This document shows, piece after piece, positions 18,577-28,065 of a DNA stretch of 64,000 nucleotides (position 1 is its first letter; each line of letters begins with the position of its first letter). This DNA is from Mucilaginibacter sp. UR6-11. Lineage in GTDB: Bacteria; Bacteroidota; Bacteroidia; Sphingobacteriales; Sphingobacteriaceae. The DNA lies in assembly GCF_020880695.1 (NCBI RefSeq), contig NZ_JAJIWO010000005.1, positions 124,001 to 188,000 on the forward strand, given 5' to 3'. The notes beneath the pieces are model-generated. The model saw nothing but the letters and a program-made list of their open reading frames with translations. It was not told the origin of the DNA and did no database searches. The translations under genes and the position numbers were made by a program.

Positions 18577-19284
18577 TCAACCTACTATGGTAATATTTTC
18601 GTCAGCTATCAGCGCTTCGCCGCGGTATCGCCTTAATAGCTGGGCGGTAGCTATTACATCTTTTTGGCAATAGGTGCAAATGCGCTCCAGTTGATTTTCC
18701 TTCCAGTATACCGAGCCCACCATACTGCCGTCGATATCATCTTTTGGCGTAGGTATGTTAAATATAGAAGTAAGCAGGTTTAATGATGTATAGCTTTTAT
18801 AATCGCCAAATTTCCAAAGTTCCATGGTATCCAGGTGACCGATCTCCCAGGGTTTCTTGCCGGCTATGTCCAACTGTTTGGGCAGGGGCAGGCCATTGAT
18901 AAGCATACGGCGGCAGATGTATGGAAAATCAAATTCTTTACCATTGTGCGCGCACAATACCAGGTTGTTAGACTGGCCCGCCAGCATGCCTGAAAATCTT
19001 TCCAACAGGTCCTTTTCATCATGGCCGGCAAACGATTTTATGCGGAGCCCGCGGCTGCTGCCGCCGGTAAAAATACCTACCGATATACAAATGATCTTAC
19101 CAAACTCTGCCCATATCCCGGCGCTTTCGTAAAACTCTTCGGCGGTTTCATCCTTGCGGATGCGCTGGGTTTTAAGGTCCCAGAGTTTTTTGAAATGGTC
19201 GGGCAGGTCATCATGCGTGCTGTATTGGGGCACGGTTTCAATATCCAATACCAATAAATTACCCAGATCGTACTGTTCAAGCAT
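18577..19284 (-). CDS. 3'-5' exonuclease, PolB-exonuclease-like
   Basis: A 235-residue RNase H-fold protein related to the proofreading exonuclease domain of family B DNA polymerases (COG3298-like). Exo motif I is [10 protein letters not shown] (Asp15, Glu17), motif II is the [18 protein letters not shown] region, and motif III is the C-terminal [16 protein letters not shown] with its Asp. Substrate and role are unknown; a part in DNA repair or processing is inferred from the fold. It leads the transcript that includes the fused ABC ATPase, with which it has no evident functional link. Confidence 0.85.
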   Translation of the reverse strand: MLEQYDLGNLLVLDIETVPQYSTHDDLPDHFKKLWDLKTQRIRKDETAEEFYESAGIWAEFGKIICISVGIFTGGSSRGLRIKSFAGHDEKDLLERFSGMLAGQSNNLVLCAHNGKEFDFPYICRRMLINGLPLPKQLDIAGKKPWEIGHLDTMELWKFGDYKSYTSLNLLTSIFNIPTPKDDIDGSMVGSVYWKENQLERICTYCQKDVIATAQLLRRYRGEALIADENITIVG

Positions 19285-19403
19285 GCGTGTAGTTTATAAC
19301 AGGCAATATAATAATTGACCGGGAACAATTAAACTAATATAAATCTTACTGACAGCCGCCTGACAGTGCAATGGCTGCTGAATAAGCCTGCAGTAGTTAT
19401 CAG

Positions 19404-20906
19404 CTATCCCTCCGGCGGCAGCGTAAACCAAAATATACTGCCGACGCCCGGTTCGCTTTCGGCCCAGATCCGGCCACCGTGACGGCTGATGATCTCCTGC
19501 GAGAGGTAAAGGCCAATACCCAGCCCTGATACATTAGGGTTGGATTCGTCAACCCGGTAAAAGCGGGAGAAAACATGCTTTATTTTTTCCGGGGCGATAC
19601 CTATACCGAAATCCCGGATGCCTACTTTCACATTGCCGGCTTCACGGCTCAGGTAAATAATTATCCGGTTGTTACCGGGCGAATAACGAATGGCATTGGT
19701 AAGCAGGTTGTTGATTACCTGTTCAATACGGTTAGGATCGGCGCTTATCATTAATTCGGCCAGGTCCGTCTCCAGTGTAATCTGGTAATTGTTATTACCG
19801 TACGAGAACAGCTCGATCACTTCGGTAATGACCTGCCGGATATCAAACCGCTCGATAGAAAAACGCAACTTGCCGGCCTCTATTTTGGATACATCCAGCA
19901 GATCTGATACCAGCACGCTCAGCTTTTTAAGCTGCCGGCGGGTTTTTTCCACAAACCGCGCGGCTTTTTCATCTTTTATCAGCGTACTTAATATCTGCAA
20001 ATAACCACCGATGCTGGTGAGCGGGGTTTTTAATTCATGGCTTGCCAGCCCTATAAATTCGTCTTTCTTGTCATTAAGCGCTTTTACCTGTTCATAAAGC
20101 CGGGCCCTTTCTTGCTCGCCGTCCAGCTGTTCGCTAATATCACGTGCGATCTTTGAAGCACCGATTATCTTACCCGTGTCATCCACAATAGGAGATACGG
20201 AAAGCGAAATGGGTACCAGGCGCCCGTCTTTGGCCTTGCGGATGGTTTGAAAATGATCCAGCTTGTTGCCTTTTGATACCTCGCCAATGATGAAAATCTC
20301 TTCCTCAATCCTCTCGGGCGGAATAATGATGGTGACGTGTTTGCCGATAATCTCCTGTGCGGTATAGCCAAACATTTTCTCCGCAGCTTTATTCCAGCTG
20401 GTAATAATCCCGTCCAATGTTTTGCTCAGGATGGTATCGTCTGAACTGTCGACGATTGCAGCCAGCATTCCCTGTTTTTCAGTTACTTTTTTGTAAATGG
20501 AAATATCACGAACGATCTTTGAGGCACCGATGATCTTGCCTGACCGGTCGGTGATAGGCGAAATTGTAACCGATATGGGGATCAGGTGGCCGTCTTTAGC
20601 CATACGTATGGTTTCAAAGTGGTCTACCTTATTGCCTTTTGCTACGTTACTGATGATCAACTCCTCCTCGTTCATTCTGTCAGGGGGGATAATGAGCGAA
20701 ATATGACGGCCAACGGCTTCCTGTTCTGTATAACCAAACATTTTTATGGCCGCCGGGTTCCAACTGGTAATAATACCTGCCAGCGTTTTGCTGATAATGG
20801 CATCGTCCGAATCAGCAATGATAGCTGCCAGTATAGCCTGCTTTTGGTCAGCTATACTCAGATCGCCCGACAGTAAGGGTATTTGCTTAGGAGCGTTCTT
20901 ATCCAT
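19404..20906 (-). CDS. PAS-PAS sensor histidine kinase
   Basis: A 500-residue soluble sensor kinase with no membrane segment. Two PAS-PAC units (about 25-138 and 148-258) are close duplicates: both contain SKTL.GIITSWN.AA.KMFGYT, IIPP.R, KGNK.DHF.TIR.AKDG and GKIIGASKI. The HisKA domain has the phosphoacceptor His290 in LASHELKTPL, and the HATPase has NNLLTNAIRYSP, DFGIGIAP and GLGIGLYL. No input ligand is evident; the PAS pair could bind a small molecule or heme. A receiver-only regulator lies divergently at 21240 and is the natural candidate partner. Confidence 0.92.
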   Translation of the reverse strand: MDKNAPKQIPLLSGDLSIADQKQAILAAIIADSDDAIISKTLAGIITSWNPAAIKMFGYTEQEAVGRHISLIIPPDRMNEEELIISNVAKGNKVDHFETIRMAKDGHLIPISVTISPITDRSGKIIGASKIVRDISIYKKVTEKQGMLAAIVDSSDDTILSKTLDGIITSWNKAAEKMFGYTAQEIIGKHVTIIIPPERIEEEIFIIGEVSKGNKLDHFQTIRKAKDGRLVPISLSVSPIVDDTGKIIGASKIARDISEQLDGEQERARLYEQVKALNDKKDEFIGLASHELKTPLTSIGGYLQILSTLIKDEKAARFVEKTRRQLKKLSVLVSDLLDVSKIEAGKLRFSIERFDIRQVITEVIELFSYGNNNYQITLETDLAELMISADPNRIEQVINNLLTNAIRYSPGNNRIIIYLSREAGNVKVGIRDFGIGIAPEKIKHVFSRFYRVDESNPNVSGLGIGLYLSQEIISRHGGRIWAESEPGVGSIFWFTLPPEG

Positions 20907-21239
20907 GTCAACAAATTAACCATTAATATTCCGATTTGTTATAATGTAGTTTCGCTTAGCCTCAGGCGGCCCCGGGTATTAACTGGTAATTATACCGGCA
21001 TAAAATTGGCGACGTGTTTCAAACCCTAACCCGTTTTTGAACCATCTTATTCAATTAATTGAAAGTTAAGCCATTGTATATTTTATTATATTATACAGGT
21101 AGCAATTAAATTATAAAGAAACTTATTTTATTTACCTTTGTTGTTATAAGCGTATATCAGATTTATTTCACAGCCGCATCCTCCCCTTGCTAATTGCCGA
21201 TAATTCTTTCAGATTTATTTAGTACTAACCCAAAAAGGC
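20907..21239. promoter_or_regulatory. Divergent intergenic region between sensor kinase and receiver gene
   Basis: A 333-base A/T-rich gap without a gene. It holds a 14-bp perfect palindrome, TTCAATTAATTGAA (21050-21063), and TACCTTTG (21133-21140), which fits the -7 consensus TAnnTTTG for the plus-strand receiver gene. GGTA-N4-TACC occurs near 20986. I see no small gene in it. Confidence 0.4.
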
Positions 21240-21626
21240 ATGGAAAAGCGCATTTTAGTTATTGACGACGATATTGAACTCCTGGAAATATTGGACGGTG
21301 TTTTTACCCGGAATGGATTTCAGGTAGAGACAGTTACCGGGACGAACGACATCTTTAAAACAATAAAAGAGCGGTCGCCTGATTTGATTGTGGTTGACTA
21401 CCTGTTAGAGGGTGTTAACGGCGGAGATATTTGTGCGCAAATTAAAAAGAATCCGTTTACGTGTGCTATACCGGTTGTTTTGATGACGGCTTTTCCCAGG
21501 GTACTGTTATCATTAGGCACTTATCAATGCGACGAATTTATTGAAAAGCCGTTTGATCTGGATCATCTGGTTAACCGGGTACAATATTATTCAGAAACTC
21601 CTGTTATTTCCAATAATATCAACTAA
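21240..21626 (+). CDS. Receiver-domain-only response regulator
   Basis: A 128-residue CheY-like receiver with no output domain. Acidic pocket Asp10-Asp11, phosphoacceptor Asp53 (LIVVDYLLEG), a Thr/Ala switch region (VVLMTAFPR) and the Lys of FIEKPF are present. Such proteins pass phosphate or act by protein binding. It is divergent from the PAS kinase across 333 bases and 36 bases before an SSB gene. Pairing with the kinase is inferred from proximity. Confidence 0.92.
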   Translation: MEKRILVIDDDIELLEILDGVFTRNGFQVETVTGTNDIFKTIKERSPDLIVVDYLLEGVNGGDICAQIKKNPFTCAIPVVLMTAFPRVLLSLGTYQCDEFIEKPFDLDHLVNRVQYYSETPVISNNIN

Positions 21627-21662
21627 CTTTATAATTAGATAATTTCATTTTCAATATGTTAT

Positions 21663-22046
21663 ATGCCCGGGATTAATAAGGTTATACTGGTTGGTTATTT
21701 AGGAGAGGACCCTGACTTTAAGGTACTGCCTGATGATACCGCAGTTTTATCGTTTCCGTTAGCTACCATTGAAACGGTAAACAAAAACGGGGCAAAGGTT
21801 GAACAAACCGAATGGCATAATATTGTTATGCTGCGCAGCCTGGCGTCGGCGGCAGCGCAGGTGCTTAAAAAAGGAAAGTTACTTTACCTGGAAGGAAAAT
21901 GCCGCACCCGGACATTTGAAGACAACGAACGCGTTAAAAGATATATTACCGAGATATTTGTCGAGAGTTTTAAAATACTCGGCGCAAACAATGATCTTCA
22001 GGAAGAAAGCCTGACCAATGAACAATTGCACCTGTTAAAAAAATAG
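21663..22046 (+). CDS. ssb: Single-stranded DNA-binding protein
   Basis: A 127-residue OB-fold protein: NKVILVGYLGEDPDFKVLP at the N-terminus, then the EQTEWHNIVMLRSLASAAAQVLKKGKLLYLEGKCRTRTFED core and YITEIFVESFKILG. It lacks the acidic C-terminal tip (DDDIPF) of the main replicative SSB, ending in LLKK, so it is probably an accessory SSB paralogue. Downstream of the receiver gene by 36 bases, possibly cotranscribed. Confidence 0.9.
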   Translation: MPGINKVILVGYLGEDPDFKVLPDDTAVLSFPLATIETVNKNGAKVEQTEWHNIVMLRSLASAAAQVLKKGKLLYLEGKCRTRTFEDNERVKRYITEIFVESFKILGANNDLQEESLTNEQLHLLKK

Positions 22047-22048
22047 TT

Positions 22049-22741
22049 TCACTCTTTTACAGAAGGCGTCTTGTGTTTCTTCATCCATCCCCAGTTATAA
22101 TAATTCATATCAAAGCCCTGTAAGTAACTGATCTTCCAGGTGCCGTTTTCTTTTTTAGCCTTTACGTTATAAAAAAAATTATCACCCCAGGTCCATTTAA
22201 AACTGGCTGCGTCCGTGGTGTATTTAATGCCGGTCAGGGTTAATTTATCCCAGTATCTGTCGGGATAGTCCTGGCAATTGCACCATTCGTTTACGTCGTC
22301 GTTAAATGTTGGTAACTCTCCTTCAATCCACAAGGACGATCCGTCTTTAAGCTCTTTGTCCATGCGTACGGCAACTGCGCGGTAATCCGCTAAAAATTCG
22401 GCGGCAAAAAAGCCGGTTTTAGTTAGGGCTTCAATAGCCCTGCTGTTTTCGGCCAGGTCAATGCCGTTGTATATGGTGTCTGCCGGGTTTTTCTTTGTGC
22501 CCGCAAAACCCTCAACTTTGGGCGTGGTGTCATACCATTTGTACATGGCCCTTACCAGTTTGGTAAGTTCGGCGCTATCCCGTTCATGATCAGCAGCAGC
22601 GGTCTTAATCTCAGTGATAGTTTTTTTTATTGTACCGGTGCTTTTTGTGGACGTATTTTGCCCGGGTTTATTGTCATTGCCACAACCCGTGACAAGGACG
22701 ATGATCAACATATAAAAGGAGGCTGAGAGGATTAACTTCAT
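22049..22741 (-). CDS. Lipoprotein of unknown function
   Basis: A 230-residue protein with a lipoprotein signal (MLIIVLVTGCGNDNKPG; Cys about 20). The mature part has ELTKLVRAMYKWYDTTPKVEGF and later Trp/Tyr-rich segments (VKAKKENGTWKISYLQGFD), which recall the DUF3828-type small domain of secreted proteins; that match is tentative. Its stop is two bases from the SSB stop on the opposite strand. Probably anchored in the periplasm or outer membrane. Confidence 0.72.
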   Translation of the reverse strand: MKLILSASFYMLIIVLVTGCGNDNKPGQNTSTKSTGTIKKTITEIKTAAADHERDSAELTKLVRAMYKWYDTTPKVEGFAGTKKNPADTIYNGIDLAENSRAIEALTKTGFFAAEFLADYRAVAVRMDKELKDGSSLWIEGELPTFNDDVNEWCNCQDYPDRYWDKLTLTGIKYTTDAASFKWTWGDNFFYNVKAKKENGTWKISYLQGFDMNYYNWGWMKKHKTPSVKE

Positions 22742-22862
22742 ATACTACAAATTAGTTTCCGAATAAAGATCATGGTAATTCCGGTATGATGGCGGGCAGC
22801 CAAAGATAATTCTGTCATAAGTTAGATATCACGTCTATAAAGCTAACCATTTGTCTAAAAAT

Positions 22863-22896
22863 AACAAAGCCCGGTAGTTTATTACCGGGCTTTGTT
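22863..22896 (-). terminator. Terminator after arginine decarboxylase
   Basis: A perfect 14-bp stem (AACAAAGCCCGGTA / TACCGGGCTTTGTT) with a six-base loop, 22 bases downstream of the minus-strand stop at 22918. Confidence 0.88.
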
Positions 22897-22917
22897 TATG
22901 GATGAGTCAGCAAAATC

Positions 22918-24312
22918 TTAGGTAGTATAGCCTAAGATCTTCAACACCTGTTTACTGTTTTGTTCCTCGCCAAAAACCTCGAAGTTAAATGTCTCGTCGC
23001 GGTTGCGGCGGATAATAACATGTTTGGGCGATGGCAACAGGCAATGGTGTATGCCGCCATAGCCGCTTAAAACTTCCTGGTAGGCGCCGGTGTTGAAAAA
23101 GCCAAGGTATTGTACCTTACGGGTTTTAGGCATAAAAACACTGTTCATGTGTGCTTCCTGGTTGTAGTAATCCTGGCCGTCGCAGGTTATGCCGCCAAGG
23201 TTAACACGCTCGTATTCAGAGTCCCAATTGTTTATTGGCAACAGGATGTATTTTTGGTTAAGCGCCCAAACGTCGGGCAGATTGGTAATGAATGATCCGT
23301 CCAGCATCAGCCATTTCTCGCGGTCGTTTTGTTGTTTACGGCCCAATACTTTGTATAATATCGCCGACGCTTCGGCACAGGTATACTTGCCAAATTCGGT
23401 AATGATATCCGGTTCAACAGTATCGTTATCGGCACAGATCTCTTTGATCCGGCTCACGATCTCGTTGATCATGTACTCGTAATCAAAATCAAATACCAGC
23501 GAATCTTTAAACGGCATACCGCCGCCAATATCCAAAGTATCTAAATGCGGGTTGATCTTTTTAAACTTGCAGTATAGTGTTACGTATTTCTCCAGCTCGT
23601 TCCAGTAGTATGGCGTATCAGAGATACCCGAGTTAATGAAAAAATGCAGCAGCTTAACCTGGAAGTTAGGGTTGTTCTCTATCTTGTTATAATAAAAATC
23701 AATAATATCCTCCATGCGGATACCCAGGCGCGAGGTGTAGAATTGTGAGTCGGGTTGCTCCTCAGCAGCTATCCTTATACCCAGGTTGCACGGGGTAGCC
23801 ATTTCTACCTCGTCATCATACAGGTTAAATTCTTCCTTATTATCCAGTACCGGGATGATGTTTTTAAAACCATCGTGCAGCATATCAATAATATATTGCT
23901 TGTACTGGAAGGTTTTAAAGCCGTTGCAGATAACGGTCATGTCCTTGGTCAAAGCGCCTTTTTTCTCCAGCGCGTCAATCATCGGCATATCAAAGGCTGA
24001 TGATGTTTCCAGGTGGATCTCGTTCTTCAGCGCTTCTTCAACGATATGTTTAAAGTGCGAGCTTTTGGTGCAATAGCAATACTTATAGCTGCCGCGATAA
24101 TTATTTTTGACGATGGCCTGCTGAAACAGCAACTTTGCCTGCTGGATTTTTTTGGTGACCATTGGCAAATAAGTGAAGCGCAGGGGCGTGCCGTACGTTT
24201 CAATCATCTCCATCAGATTAAGATCGTGGAAATATAATTCATCATCAATAATCTCGAAGCCTTCTTGCGGGAAGCCAACACTTAAGTCAAGAAATTCCTG
24301 GTAACTCTGCAT
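22918..24312 (-). CDS. speA: Arginine decarboxylase (PLP, fold III)
   Basis: A 464-residue pyridoxal-phosphate decarboxylase of the alanine racemase-like fold that turns arginine into agmatine for polyamine synthesis. The PLP Lys lies in YKYCYCTKSSHF (about residue 84). The TIM barrel contains HLETSSAFDMP, LLHFFINSGISDT, LDTLDIGGGMPF (phosphate-binding Gly loop) and ITEFGKYTCAEAS. The C-terminal barrel has GITCDGQDYYN with the conserved C-D pair. It is shorter than the E. coli SpeA (about 650) and matches the compact type found in Bacteroidota; diaminopimelate or ornithine decarboxylase activity is a less likely alternative. Confidence 0.88.
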   Translation of the reverse strand: MQSYQEFLDLSVGFPQEGFEIIDDELYFHDLNLMEMIETYGTPLRFTYLPMVTKKIQQAKLLFQQAIVKNNYRGSYKYCYCTKSSHFKHIVEEALKNEIHLETSSAFDMPMIDALEKKGALTKDMTVICNGFKTFQYKQYIIDMLHDGFKNIIPVLDNKEEFNLYDDEVEMATPCNLGIRIAAEEQPDSQFYTSRLGIRMEDIIDFYYNKIENNPNFQVKLLHFFINSGISDTPYYWNELEKYVTLYCKFKKINPHLDTLDIGGGMPFKDSLVFDFDYEYMINEIVSRIKEICADNDTVEPDIITEFGKYTCAEASAILYKVLGRKQQNDREKWLMLDGSFITNLPDVWALNQKYILLPINNWDSEYERVNLGGITCDGQDYYNQEAHMNSVFMPKTRKVQYLGFFNTGAYQEVLSGYGGIHHCLLPSPKHVIIRRNRDETFNFEVFGEEQNSKQVLKILGYTT

Positions 24313-24553
24313 TAATTAAAATTTTGGCAAAAATGTAATTTTTTAACGGAATTAACCGCTATTTGTTAGCGTAATTTTATTGTTGGAATGTAATTATTAT
24401 AAAGTCGGTACTCAACAGCGCCTCTGGTTATTGATTTCATGGGGATAATGGCGGTTGTTTTTTCTTTTTTGGGGGTGACGCGCCGACAGTAATTTTGAAA
24501 TCCCGCCCTCAATCCTTATCTTAACGGTGCAATAATTAACACCTCATCAGGAT

Positions 24554-25909
24554 ATGGCAGGTACCGGTACGGAGCAGTTAAAGCGGGTATTAAAGCCTGT
24601 GCATTTATGGGCAATAGGGGTGGGCCTGGTTATATCCGGCGAGTATTTCGGCTGGAACCTGGGCTGGGGGGTAGCAGGCACCATTGGTTTGCTGATAGCG
24701 ACCATCGTGGTCACCATTATGTACGTAACTTTTATATTTAGTTACACCGAACTTACCGCCGCCATACCCCATGCCGGCGGCGCCTTTGCTTATGCTTACC
24801 GGGCCATGGGGCCATTCGGCGGCCTTATTGCCGGCTACGCCACCCTGATAGATTTCTTGTTGGCTACGCCCGCTATCGCAGTTTCTTTAGGCGCTTATTT
24901 ACACTTTTTATACCCGGCCATCCCCATTATGCAGTCGGCTATGCTTTTTAACGCCACATTTATATTGCTGAATATATCCGGCGTAAAGGAGTCGGCCACC
25001 TTCTCTGTGTTCATCACCCTGCTGGCGGTGGCCGAACTGTTGTTGTATATGGGGGTCGTGGCCCCGCATTTTAAAATGGCCAGTTATTTAACCGACCCTA
25101 TGCCGTTTGGCTGGCCGGGGGTTTTCGCGGCCCTGCCATTTGCTGTGTGGTTTTACCTGGCGATTGAAGGCATGGCTATGGTGGTTGAAGAAGTTAAAGA
25201 GCCTAAAAAGAATATCCCCAAAGGCTATATATCGGCTATAATAACCTTGGTGTTTTTGGCACTGGCTGTAATGGTGCTAACCGGCGGTATCACCAACTGG
25301 CATAGGCTAAGTACGCTTGATTACCCGCTGCCCGAAGCCATAGGCATTGTACTGGGCAAGGCCAACGGACTAACCCGGATATTCGCCAGTATCGGTTTGT
25401 TTGGATTGATAGCTTCGCTGCACGGCACCATCCTGGCCTCGTCAAGGCAGGTGTTTGCAATGGCCCGCAGCGGTTATTTGCCGCGTGGACTGGCGCAGAT
25501 TAACCATCGGTTTAAAACACCGCACCGGGCTTTAATAAGTGGTGGAGTAATAAGTTTTATTGCTATTTATATCGGCACTACGGCGCAGATCATTATTTTA
25601 TCAGTGCTAGGTGCCGTGGTGATGTACATGATGAGCATGATAAGCCTGTTTATCCTCCGCAAAAAAGAACCTGGTTTGGACAGGCCGTTTATATCCCCGT
25701 TTTACCCTGTTTTTCCGGCGGTAGCCTTGGTTATATCCATCATATGTTTATTCGCTATTATGTATTTTAACCTGGCGGTAGGTTTAATATTCTTCGCAGT
25801 GCTGGCTCTTGCCATCATAATTTTTATGCTGATGGGAAAACATAAGATAAAGATCATGGACGATGTGCTAATGGTACAGGCAGAAAGTATGATTAAAGGC
25901 AAAAGCTAG
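24554..25909 (+). CDS. eat: Ethanolamine permease (APC family)
   Basis: A 451-residue amino acid-polyamine-organocation transporter with about 12 membrane segments. The N-terminus has LKPVHLWAIGVGLVISGEYFGWNLGW, a signature of ethanolamine permeases, then AIPHAGGAFAYAYRAMGPFGG and EEVKEPKKNIPKGYISAI. It starts a three-gene unit with eutB (two bases downstream) and eutC, so ethanolamine is the expected substrate. Confidence 0.93.
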   Translation: MAGTGTEQLKRVLKPVHLWAIGVGLVISGEYFGWNLGWGVAGTIGLLIATIVVTIMYVTFIFSYTELTAAIPHAGGAFAYAYRAMGPFGGLIAGYATLIDFLLATPAIAVSLGAYLHFLYPAIPIMQSAMLFNATFILLNISGVKESATFSVFITLLAVAELLLYMGVVAPHFKMASYLTDPMPFGWPGVFAALPFAVWFYLAIEGMAMVVEEVKEPKKNIPKGYISAIITLVFLALAVMVLTGGITNWHRLSTLDYPLPEAIGIVLGKANGLTRIFASIGLFGLIASLHGTILASSRQVFAMARSGYLPRGLAQINHRFKTPHRALISGGVISFIAIYIGTTAQIIILSVLGAVVMYMMSMISLFILRKKEPGLDRPFISPFYPVFPAVALVISIICLFAIMYFNLAVGLIFFAVLALAIIIFMLMGKHKIKIMDDVLMVQAESMIKGKS

Positions 25910-25911
25910 CT

Positions 25912-27288
25912 ATGTACCGCCATATCATCAAAAGCAAAGTTTACAAATTTGCAGATCTTAAAGATCTGCTGGCCAAAGCCTCACCCTGCCGGTCGGGCGA
26001 TGAACTGGCAGGGGTTTGCGCTGCTACCTATGAAGAACGCGTCGCCGCGCAGATCACCCTGGCCGATGTGCCGTTAAAAACTTTCCTGAATGAGGTGGTT
26101 ATCCCGTATGAAAATGACGAGGTTACCCGCCTGATCATCGATACGCATAACGTTAACGCCTTCGGGCAGATCAGCCATTTAACCGTTGGCGATTTTTGCG
26201 ACTGGCTGCTGAGCGACCACACCACTACCGAAACGCTGCAAAACATCGCCGCAGGCATAACACCCGAGATGGCGGCGGCAGTATCCAAACTGATGCGTAA
26301 CCAGGACCTTATCGCGGTAGCAAAAAAATGTGAGGTGGTTACCCGCTTTAGAAACACGATCGGGCTCCGCGGACATTTCTCTACCCGCCTGCAACCCAAT
26401 CATCCAACAGACGAACCAAAAGGCGTTGCAGCCAGTATTATTGACGGTTTACTGTATGGCAGCGGCGACGCCGTTATCGGTATTAACCCGGCAACCGACA
26501 GCCCGGCGGCGGTGGCCAATTTATTAAGGTTGATTGATAACCTGAGACAGCAATTTGACATCCCGACGCAGTCATGCGTATTGAGCCATATTACCACAAC
26601 CCTGCAACTGATCAATGAAGGTGCGCCGGTTGACCTTTGCTTCCAGTCGATAGCCGGCACCGGCCGGACCAACGCCAGCTTCGGCATTGATCTGGCTTTG
26701 CTGGATGAAGCATACGACGCCACGCTGTCACTAAACCGGGGCACGGTTGGCAACAACGTCATGTATTTTGAAACCGGACAGGGCAGCTCGTTATCCGCAA
26801 ATGCCAGTTTCGGGGTGGATCAGCAAACGTGCGAAGCACGGGCCTATGCGGTTGCCAGGAGATATAATCCGTTGTTGGTTAATACCGTTGTAGGTTTTAT
26901 CGGCCCTGAATATTTATATGACGGCAAGCAGATCATCCGCGCAGCGCTTGAGGACCATTTCTGTGGAAAGCTATTGGGACTGCCCATGGGGGTCGACGTT
27001 TGTTATACCAACCATGCCGAGGCCGACCAGGACGATATGGATAACCTGTTGACTTTACTCGGCGTTGCCGGCTGCAATTTTGTAATGGGCATCCCCGGAT
27101 CAGACGATATTATGCTTAACTATCAGTCCACCTCGTTTCATGATGCTTTATATCTGCGTAAAGTATTAGGCCTGCGGCCCGCGCCCGAGTTTGAATTATG
27201 GCTGATGAAACAGGGGATAATTGATGATAAGGGCAACTTATTGTCAGTTAACCCGGCGCATGGGTTATTAGCCGGAGGTATAACATGA
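25912..27288 (+). CDS. eutB: Ethanolamine ammonia-lyase large subunit
   Basis: Catalytic subunit of the adenosylcobalamin-dependent lyase that splits ethanolamine to acetaldehyde and ammonia. The 458-residue length matches EutB. Recognisable blocks are LMRNQDLIAVAKKCEVVTRFRNTIGLRGHFSTRLQPNHPTD, YGSGDAVIGINPATDS, SIAGTGRTNASFGIDLALLDEAY, YFETGQGSSLSANASFG and TNHAEADQDDMDNLL (TIM-barrel strands of the active site). It overlaps eutC by four bases. Confidence 0.96.
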   Translation: MYRHIIKSKVYKFADLKDLLAKASPCRSGDELAGVCAATYEERVAAQITLADVPLKTFLNEVVIPYENDEVTRLIIDTHNVNAFGQISHLTVGDFCDWLLSDHTTTETLQNIAAGITPEMAAAVSKLMRNQDLIAVAKKCEVVTRFRNTIGLRGHFSTRLQPNHPTDEPKGVAASIIDGLLYGSGDAVIGINPATDSPAAVANLLRLIDNLRQQFDIPTQSCVLSHITTTLQLINEGAPVDLCFQSIAGTGRTNASFGIDLALLDEAYDATLSLNRGTVGNNVMYFETGQGSSLSANASFGVDQQTCEARAYAVARRYNPLLVNTVVGFIGPEYLYDGKQIIRAALEDHFCGKLLGLPMGVDVCYTNHAEADQDDMDNLLTLLGVAGCNFVMGIPGSDDIMLNYQSTSFHDALYLRKVLGLRPAPEFELWLMKQGIIDDKGNLLSVNPAHGLLAGGIT

Positions 27289-28037
27289 AAAAGGTAATTA
27301 AACCAGCCGATCCCTTAATTGCCCTGCAGGAGTATACCGCCGCGCGGATAGCCATAGGCCGTGCCGGAACCAGCATTCCGCTGAAACAATCGCTGGAGTT
27401 TAAGCTGGCCCATGCCCATGCGCGCGACGCCGTATATTCGGCGTTGGCTGTTGAGGCTTTAACTGTCCGCCTCAAGCAGTTTGAATTACCCGTTTTACAC
27501 CTGCACAGTATGGCCGGTTACCGCGAGCAATATTTGCAAAGACCTGATCTCGGCCGTAAATTGAGCCAGGAATCGGTAACGGAGTTGGCGCACGGTGCAA
27601 CACCGGCGGACATAGCTGTAATTATTGCTGACGGCCTTTCGGCTATAGCTATCAATACCAATGTTATAGAGTTGCTTGAGTTATTGATACCGATGTTACG
27701 GTTTGCCGGTTTTACGTTAGCTGACATCGTACTGGTGGAACAGGGAAGGGTAGCCATAGGCGATGAAATTGCATCGGCGTTAAGGGCCAGGCTTTCCCTG
27801 GTGCTGATAGGCGAGCGGCCCGGCCTCAGCTCGGCCGATAGTGTCGGCGCCTACTTAACCTATAATCCCAAACCCGGTTTAACCGATGAACTGCGTAACT
27901 GCGTTTCAAATATCCGCCCGCAGGGGCTTACTTATAAACAGGCCTCCAAAAAGATCTTTTATTTAGTGCAGGAAGCTTTCAGGCGTAAATTATCGGGGGT
28001 TGCGTTAAAAGACAACGCGGGTTCACTCCATGAATAA
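27285..28037 (+). CDS. eutC: Ethanolamine ammonia-lyase small subunit
   Basis: The 250-residue small subunit, which forms the cobalamin-binding part of the lyase with EutB. Markers: TAARIAIGRAGTSIPLKQSLEFKLAHAHARDAVYSAL at the N-terminus, and then ADGLSAIAIN, EIASALRARLSLVLIGERPGLSSADSVGAYLTYNPKPGLTDELRNCVSNIR. The ATG overlaps the eutB stop. No reactivase (EutA), aldehyde dehydrogenase or microcompartment shell gene is in the window, so acetaldehyde must be handled elsewhere. Confidence 0.95.
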   Translation: MKKVIKPADPLIALQEYTAARIAIGRAGTSIPLKQSLEFKLAHAHARDAVYSALAVEALTVRLKQFELPVLHLHSMAGYREQYLQRPDLGRKLSQESVTELAHGATPADIAVIIADGLSAIAINTNVIELLELLIPMLRFAGFTLADIVLVEQGRVAIGDEIASALRARLSLVLIGERPGLSSADSVGAYLTYNPKPGLTDELRNCVSNIRPQGLTYKQASKKIFYLVQEAFRRKLSGVALKDNAGSLHE

Positions 28038-28046
28038 ACCCGCGTT
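28014..28046. terminator. Hairpin spanning the eutC stop
   Basis: AACGCGGGTT and AACCCGCGTT form a 10-bp stem across the eutC stop codon, before a convergent gene at 28066. No T-run follows, so termination is possible but not certain. Confidence 0.45.
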
Positions 28047-28065
28047 GCTATTTCAGAATCAGCTC

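Noticed and set aside
24313..24553. Possible cobalamin riboswitch before the ethanolamine genes
   Set aside because: I did not find the B12-box or a convincing stem set in the 241 bases; only a short CGCTA-N5-TAGCG hairpin is present.
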